Below are positions 7,777 to 11,994 of a stretch of 11,994 nt of DNA, piece by piece. The position numbers and the translations under genes were made by a program. The first letter of the stretch is position 1, and each line of letters opens with the position of its first letter. The notes beneath the pieces were generated by a model, which did not search any database, was not told the origin of the DNA, and was given only the letters and a program-made list of their open reading frames with translations. Source of the stretch: an uncultured Hyphomicrobiales bacterium. GTDB lineage: Bacteria > Pseudomonadota > Alphaproteobacteria > Rhizobiales > Beijerinckiaceae. The DNA is taken from contig CAIXDD010000183.1 in assembly GCA_903918155.1 (NCBI GenBank), positions 1-11,994 on the forward strand, written 5' to 3'.

Positions 7777-8363
7777 GCGCAGCGCCCCTTGCGCAGGCTC
7801 GGCATGGCGGCGCGCGCGGCGGCGGCGGGCTGCGCGCTCGCGGGCGCGTCGTAGAGCCGCAAGGCCAGCATGAAAGGCCCTTGCGCGGGCAAGGCGAGCC
7901 AATTGCCCGCGCGCGCCTGCCGCGAGGCGACGATCTCGAAACGTCCCGCCTCGTCGCGCACGATCTGCGCGGAGGTGAGCGCCATCCGTCCGTTCGCCGT
8001 GGCCGTCATGGCGCCTTGCGCGTCGAGCGGGGCGAGCGTCCAGAAACGGGCGGCGGGCACGGGGCTCGCGATGGCGTAATCGCAGCGCGCGTCCAGCGGC
8101 GCGCCTTCGTCGTCGCGCGAGGCGAAGAAGGCGAGCCCTTCCGCCGGCGCCATGGGAATCTCGCCCGAACGCGCGCGCCCGGCGCGCGTGTAGGGATCTG
8201 CCTCGCGCAGGGCCGCGCGCGGCGCCGCGCGCCAGGGGCCGGCCTCCACGATTTCTAACGACGCGCCGCGCTCCAGCGCGCTCCATGTGGCCAGAAGCCC
8301 AAGGCCGGCGCCGGCGAGCGCGACGAGGATGGATTTCGACACGAAGTGCAAGAGCGGGCCCAT
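7773..8363 (-). CDS. DUF1214 domain-containing membrane-anchored protein
   Basis: This 196-residue protein has one N-terminal TM or uncleaved signal segment (about residues 7-28). The DUF1214 domain follows: EADPYTRAGRARSGEIP, GLAFFASRDDEGAPLDARCDYAIASPVPAARFWTLAPLDAQG, then ARAGNWLALPAQGPFMLALRLYDAP. The 'ARFWTL...GNWL...F.L.LRLYDAP' series is characteristic of the family. I chose the ATG at 8361-8363 because it places the hydrophobic segment at the N-terminus. A TTG at 8411 would add 16 residues with no better ribosome site. The stop overlaps the DUF1254 start. In larger DUF1254-DUF1214 proteins these domains lie in one chain; here they are two adjacent genes in reverse order. Biochemical role unknown. 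Confidence 0.82.
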   Translation of the reverse strand: MGPLLHFVSKSILVALAGAGLGLLATWSALERGASLEIVEAGPWRAAPRAALREADPYTRAGRARSGEIPMAPAEGLAFFASRDDEGAPLDARCDYAIASPVPAARFWTLAPLDAQGAMTATANGRMALTSAQIVRDEAGRFEIVASRQARAGNWLALPAQGPFMLALRLYDAPASAQPAAAARAAMPSLRKGRCA

Positions 8364-8443
8364 ACGCGCGGCGACGCCTACAGGAATCGCATTCCCGGCC
8401 CGAGCGCGCAAGGGGCTACGCTGAAGCCGCCCCGCTTTCAGGC

Positions 8444-8479
8444 TTGGCCTGCGCGCGCGCGCGCCCTATGACCGGGCGC
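8444..8479 (+). promoter_or_regulatory. Candidate sigma-70 promoter with overlapping inverted repeat
   Basis: TTGGCC (8444-8449) and TATGAC (8467-8472) are separated by 17 bases, each matching four of six consensus positions. The -10 element lies about 34 bases before the substrate-binding protein's ATG. GCGCCC (8461-8466) and GGGCGC (8474-8479) form an inverted repeat centred on the -10 element and could be an operator. The call rests on pattern alone. Confidence 0.3.
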
Positions 8480-8505
8480 AGGCAGATCGACGCGGAGGAT
8501 TTCAT

Positions 8506-9528
8506 ATGCGCTGCAAATTTTCGTCTCTTGCGCTCGCTGCGGCGCTTCTGGCGCTGGGCGCCGGCGCGGCGCGCGCGCAGGACGCCGCCGCTTTCTACAA
8601 GGGCAAGACCGTGCGCTTCGTCGTGGGCGTGGGCGTGGGCGGCGGGTTCGACGCCTATGCGCGCATGATCGCCCCTTATCTCGCGCGCAATCTCGACGCC
8701 ACTGTGGTGGTGGAGAACCAATTGGGCGCAGGCGGGCTCGTCGCGCTCAACCGCATCTCCACGGCCCAGCCCGACGGGCTGCAATTGATGATCGTCAACG
8801 GCACGCCTGCGGCGCTGGGCCAATTGCTCGATCAGCAGAACGTGCGTTACGACCTCACCAAGCTCGAACATCTTGGCGTCATCGCGGCCTATCCCTGGAT
8901 CTGGCTGGTGCGCAAGGACGCGCCGGTGACGAGCGTCGCCGATGCGCAGAAGCCCGAGACGCGCCTGCGCTGGGGCGGCGTCGGCCCGACGGACGGGCCC
9001 GCCGACGGCGCCAACATCACCTGCCATGCGCTGAAGATGAATTGCCAGATCGTGCTCGGCTACAAGGGCAGCGCCGACATCGCGCTCGCGATGGAGCGCG
9101 GCGAGATGGACGCGCTCTATGTCTCCGACAGTTCGGCTGCGCAATATGTGAAGAACGGCGCGGCGCGCGCCGTCGCCGCCATGGGCGACAAGCGCTCGAA
9201 GCTTCTGCCCGACACGCCCACCGTCTTCGAACAGACGAAGCTCGACGCCGAACAACGCTGGTGGCTTGAGTTCCGCATGAGCATCAACGATCTCGGCCGC
9301 ATTCTCGTGACCACGCCCGACGTGCCGGCCGATCGTCTGGCCTTCCTGCGCGCCGCCGTGAAGAAGACGCTCACCGATCCCGCGCTGATGGCGGAAGGCG
9401 AGAAGACCGAACGCTTCATCGATTTTCAGGAGCCCTCGGTCGCGCGCGATCTCGCCGTGAAGGCGCTGGGCGGCGCCACGCCGGAGATGCGCGAGAAGGT
9501 GCGCAAGGTGGTTCTGCCCAACCAGTGA
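8506..9528 (+). CDS. Tripartite tricarboxylate transporter (Bug/TctC family) substrate-binding protein
   Basis: This 340-residue protein is a periplasmic solute-binding protein of the TctC/Bug family, which delivers carboxylates or related compounds to a TctAB membrane transporter. GGAGG at 8494-8498 is seven bases before the ATG. Residues 1-24 are a Sec signal peptide ending in ARA, with cleavage before QDAAAF. Family features follow: FYKGKTVRFVVGVGVGGGFDAYARMIAPYLARNL, VVVENQLGAGGLVALNRI, QPDGLQLMIVNGTPA and GYKGSADIALAMERGEMDALY. Late in the protein come LLPDTPTVFE and PADRLAFLRAAVKKTLTDPALMAEGEK. The usual PGGG in the first binding loop is replaced by VGGG. No tctA or tctB gene is nearby, so it is an orphan binding protein here, and its ligand cannot be predicted. 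It has its own probable promoter and ends nine bases from convergent otsB. Confidence 0.85.
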   Translation: MRCKFSSLALAAALLALGAGAARAQDAAAFYKGKTVRFVVGVGVGGGFDAYARMIAPYLARNLDATVVVENQLGAGGLVALNRISTAQPDGLQLMIVNGTPAALGQLLDQQNVRYDLTKLEHLGVIAAYPWIWLVRKDAPVTSVADAQKPETRLRWGGVGPTDGPADGANITCHALKMNCQIVLGYKGSADIALAMERGEMDALYVSDSSAAQYVKNGAARAVAAMGDKRSKLLPDTPTVFEQTKLDAEQRWWLEFRMSINDLGRILVTTPDVPADRLAFLRAAVKKTLTDPALMAEGEKTERFIDFQEPSVARDLAVKALGGATPEMREKVRKVVLPNQ

Positions 9529-9537
9529 AGGCGCGCC

Positions 9538-10353
9538 TCATCCGGTGAGGTCGGCTGCGATGTCGCGCGGCGCCTCTTGCGCCCAGCGCGCGAGAAGCGC
9601 CCGCGCGGCGCGCGGATCGGGCAGGCGAAAGGCGGCGGCGGACGGGCGCGGGCCGACGTTCACGCTCACGCCGCCCCGCGCGTTCACGATGCGGATGGCG
9701 TCTTCGTCCGTCATGTCGTCGCCGAAGAACACCGGCTTGCGTCCGCGATAGACCTCTTGCGCCAGCAGCGCCTCAACCGCGCGCCCCTTGTCGGCATGGG
9801 CGGGCAGGATCTCCGCCACCGCCTTGCCGTTTTGCAGGCGCCAGCCCGCGCCAAGCCCGGCCACGATCTCCTCCATCACATCGGCGAGCGCGGCGCCGGC
9901 CTGCGGCGCAAGGCGCCAATGCACCGCGATCGTATGCTCCTTGTCTTCGACGAAGGCGCCGGGCCATGCGAGGAGCCGCTTGCGCAGGCTTGTCGCGGCC
10001 GCGCGCAACGGGGCGCTGTCGAGGGCGGGGCGTTCGAGCATGCGGCCGCCCGCGCGGATTTCGAGCCCGTGCAATCCGCCCGCGTCGAACAGGAAGGGCG
10101 CCAGAAACGCATCGAGGGCCGCGATGCGCCGCCCGCTCACCAGCGCCACGGCGCCGCCGAAGCGGCTGCGCAGCGCATCCAGAATCGTCGGCAGGCCGGC
10201 CTCCACCACCACCTCTTCCGGCGTGGGTGCGATGTCGACGAGCGTGCCGTCGAAATCGAGAAAGAGCGCATAAGCGCAAGTGTCGTCGCGTCTGTCGTCG
10301 CGTCTGTCGTCGCGTCTGTCGTCGCGTCTGTCGTCGCGTCTGTCGCCGGTCAT
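9538..10353 (-). CDS. otsB: Trehalose-6-phosphate phosphatase
   Basis: OtsB, a HAD-superfamily phosphatase, hydrolyses trehalose-6-phosphate to trehalose in the cytoplasm. It normally follows OtsA, which is not in the window. The 271-residue protein has all expected motifs. Motif I is FLDFDGTLV with nucleophile Asp33 and Asp35. LVSGRR carries the motif II Ser73. HTIAVHWR (140-147) and NGKAVAEILP fit the family, as does ADKGRAV with Lys189. Motif IV is FFGDDMTDEDAI (211-218 acidic cluster). Residues 5-24 are five RRDD units encoded by a 12-bp tandem repeat. No in-frame start codon occurs between the repeats and motif I, so the repeats must be translated. The ATG at 10351-10353 lacks a clear Shine-Dalgarno. 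It lies 31 bases after the penicillin-binding protein gene, likely co-transcribed. Confidence 0.93.
   Translation of the reverse strand: MTGDRRDDRRDDRRDDRRDDRRDDTCAYALFLDFDGTLVDIAPTPEEVVVEAGLPTILDALRSRFGGAVALVSGRRIAALDAFLAPFLFDAGGLHGLEIRAGGRMLERPALDSAPLRAAATSLRKRLLAWPGAFVEDKEHTIAVHWRLAPQAGAALADVMEEIVAGLGAGWRLQNGKAVAEILPAHADKGRAVEALLAQEVYRGRKPVFFGDDMTDEDAIRIVNARGGVSVNVGPRPSAAAFRLPDPRAARALLARWAQEAPRDIAADLTG
10281..10340. repeat. Five perfect 12-bp tandem repeats in the 5' end of otsB
   Basis: TGTCGTCGCGTC occurs five times without mismatch from 10281 to 10340, followed by a partial sixth unit (TGTCG at 10341-10345). In the otsB frame each unit encodes four residues, giving RRDD five times, so gain or loss of units keeps the frame. 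Each unit includes an AGA arginine codon, which is rare elsewhere in this GC-rich window. It is a candidate variable-number tandem repeat. Confidence 0.92.
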
Positions 10354-10384
10354 GAAGGCAAGACGCGCGAAGGCGCGCGCGCGT

Positions 10385-11994
10385 TCAACGCAAGGCAGCG
10401 GGAACGTCTTTCGCAAGCCCCCCGGCGGGCCCAAGCCGAACGCTTGAGTTGGCCGCAGGCGCGCCGATGGAGCTTGTGGAGACGATCTCGCCCATTTTCA
10501 GGCTGGCCGAGCTTGCGCGCATCAGCGCCTCGATGCCGGCCAGCGTTTCGCTGGAGCGGCGCGACAGGGTTTCCGGCTTCTGCGGCTTGCCCAGCGAGGT
10601 CTGGCCCGCGGGCGGGATGGAGGCCACGGGCGTGACGTCGCGCGCGGGCGGGCTCACGCCATAGGGATTCTTCAGCTCGAGTCCCTGATGGGCGAATTCC
10701 ATGATCTCGCGCCATGTGCGCGCGGGCAGGGAGCCGCCCGTCATATTGCGCATGGAGGAGGAATCGTCGTTGCCGAACCAGACGGCGGCGACGAAATTGC
10801 CCGTATAGCCGTTGAACCAGGCGTCCTTATAGGCGTTCGTCGTGCCGGTCTTTCCGGCGGCCTGCACGCCCGGCAGCATGGCGGCGCGCGCGGTGCCCGC
10901 GTTCACGACCTCCTTCATCATATTGTTGAGCATGGCGACGCGGGCGGCGGAGGCGACCTGATCCTGCGCGGGCCCGTCGCGGTCCTGTCGATAGATGACG
11001 TCGCCGAAGGAATTGCGCACCTCGAGCGCGGCGTAAGGCTTCGCGCGCTTGCCGCCATTGGCGAGCGCCGCATAGGCGGCGGCCATATCGATCACCTTCA
11101 CCTCCGCCGCGCCCAGCGGCAGCGACACCGTGTCGGTGAGCGGCGTGTGGACCACGCCCATGGCGCGCGCAAGCTCCACCACTTTCGCCCGGCCCAGCGC
11201 ATGGATGCGCGCCTGATGAAAGGGCGCGCCGCGCGGCCAATAGGCCTCGCCCACTTTCAGCGTGATCCAGACGGCTGCGGTGTTGAGCGAGCGTTGCAGC
11301 GCGCTCACCATGGGCATGCGTCCGCCTGCGGCGCCGCCGTAATTGCCCGGACACCAATTGCCGATGCAGATGCCACCGCCCTCCACCATGGAATTGGCGT
11401 CGAACCGCCCCGTCTCCAGCGCGGCGAGATAGACGAAGGGCTTGAAGGAGGAGCCCGGCTGGCGCGCGGCGTCCGTGGCGCGGTTGAACTGGCTTTGTCC
11501 GTAATCGCGCCCGCCCACCATGGCGCGCACGGCGCCATTGGGCTCCATCACGACGACGGCGCCCTGATCGGCGTCGAACTGGCGGCCGAACTGGCGCAAC
11601 GCGTCTTCGATGGCGGCGTCCGCGCGTCTTTGTAGCGCGGGATCGAGCGGCGTGCGCACGGTGAGCACGCGATCGGCGCCGAGCTTGCCGGCCTCCGCGA
11701 GCTTTTTCACCTCGTCGAACGCCCAGTCGAGATACCAATCGGGCGCGGCCTCGCGCTTGCGGTCCACGGGCGCAGCCGGATTGCGCCGCGCGACGAAAGT
11801 CTGCGCGTCGCTGAGCATGCCCGCCTGCACCATGTTTTCGAGCACGTCGTTGGCGCGCGCGCGCGCCGCCGGCAGATTGATGTGGGGCGCATATTTCGCC
11901 GGCGCCTTGAACAGGCCCGCCAGCATCGCCGCCTCCGCCAGCGTGACGTCGCGCACCGATTTGCCGAAATAGAATTCCGCCGCCGCCTGAATGC
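10385..11994 (-). CDS. Class A (bifunctional) penicillin-binding protein, N-terminus outside window
   Basis: This is a peptidoglycan glycosyltransferase/transpeptidase of the inner membrane. About 535 C-terminal residues are visible; the reading frame continues through the right edge. The visible start is the end of the GT51 domain (QAAAEFYFGKSVRDVTLAEAAMLAGLFKAP, then NDVLENMV). A short linker leads to the transpeptidase domain beginning near GAVVVMEPNGAVRAMVGGRDY. The catalytic motifs are SSFK in QPGSSFKPF (nucleophile Ser at 11450-11452), SLN (11282-11290) and KTG in AAGKTGTTNAYKDAWF (10844-10852). There is little room for the OB-fold insertion of E. coli PBP1A, so I give no symbol. The C-terminal 70 residues are Pro/Ser-rich and probably disordered. 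otsB follows 31 bases downstream. Confidence 0.93.
   Translation of the reverse strand, partial: IQAAAEFYFGKSVRDVTLAEAAMLAGLFKAPAKYAPHINLPAARARANDVLENMVQAGMLSDAQTFVARRNPAAPVDRKREAAPDWYLDWAFDEVKKLAEAGKLGADRVLTVRTPLDPALQRRADAAIEDALRQFGRQFDADQGAVVVMEPNGAVRAMVGGRDYGQSQFNRATDAARQPGSSFKPFVYLAALETGRFDANSMVEGGGICIGNWCPGNYGGAAGGRMPMVSALQRSLNTAAVWITLKVGEAYWPRGAPFHQARIHALGRAKVVELARAMGVVHTPLTDTVSLPLGAAEVKVIDMAAAYAALANGGKRAKPYAALEVRNSFGDVIYRQDRDGPAQDQVASAARVAMLNNMMKEVVNAGTARAAMLPGVQAAGKTGTTNAYKDAWFNGYTGNFVAAVWFGNDDSSSMRNMTGGSLPARTWREIMEFAHQGLELKNPYGVSPPARDVTPVASIPPAGQTSLGKPQKPETLSRRSSETLAGIEALMRASSASLKMGEIVSTSSIGAPAANSSVRLGPAGGLAKDVPAALR

Noticed and set aside
7777..8286. Extension of the DUF1254 frame upstream of 7776
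   Set aside because: It runs through the DUF1214 gene in another frame and gives Arg-rich sequence; the ATG at 7776 has AAGGGG and precedes the TM segment.
10281..10345. CRISPR array
   Set aside because: The units are 12 bp, directly adjacent without spacers, and translated inside otsB.
9577..10635. 352-codon plus-strand open frame opposite otsB
   Set aside because: It is antisense to the clear HAD motifs of otsB, and its low-complexity VASVVASV segment is only the reverse reading of the tandem repeat.
10688..11635. 315-codon plus-strand open frame opposite the penicillin-binding protein
   Set aside because: It is His/Gly/Arg-rich with no domain, antisense to a transpeptidase with SSFK, SLN and KTG motifs.

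Overview
The window looks like a chromosomal segment of a very GC-rich alphaproteobacterium, most likely in the order Hyphomicrobiales (Rhizobiales). The reasons are the strong G/C third-position bias and the presence of several families typical of that order: DUF6456, DUF5330, DUF1491, DUF2336 and the DUF1214/DUF1254 pair. A histidine kinase of the DivJ/PleC (PdhS) type and a CtrA-like binding site point the same way. I see no mobile element, phage gene, CRISPR array, tRNA or rRNA. No complete undescribed system is evident; the unusual items are small ones, listed in the findings.

Left part (1-2125). Two overlapping plus-strand genes encode a short protein resembling DnaA domain IV and a DUF6456 protein, and they share an ATGA junction. 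They run head-on into a minus-strand pair, DUF5330 followed by SufE. The DUF6456 and sufE stop codons overlap within a single ctag.

Centre-left (2126-5530). A roughly 270-base divergent intergenic region precedes a plus-strand operon. It encodes a six-TM, PAS-containing DivJ-like histidine kinase, a membrane-anchored glutamine-rich peptidoglycan-binding protein, and a DUF1491 protein. The operon links a probable cell-cycle signalling kinase to a cell-wall-binding protein. Its last stop codon overlaps that of a convergent minus-strand DUF2336 gene (5527-6813).

Centre-right (6814-8505). The DUF2336 gene and a small uncharacterised plus-strand gene (6944) diverge from a region holding a well-spaced CtrA-type site. 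The small ORF overlaps, tail to tail, the end of a translationally coupled minus-strand DUF1214-DUF1254 pair for about 180 bases.

Right part (8506-11994). A secreted substrate-binding protein of the tripartite tricarboxylate transporter (Bug/TctC) family stands without visible transporter genes. It converges on a minus-strand unit made of a class A penicillin-binding protein, cut by the window edge, followed by trehalose-6-phosphate phosphatase (otsB). The otsB N-terminus carries a five-copy 12-bp tandem repeat encoding RRDD units.

All functional calls come from reading translations against remembered family signatures. No database search was run.
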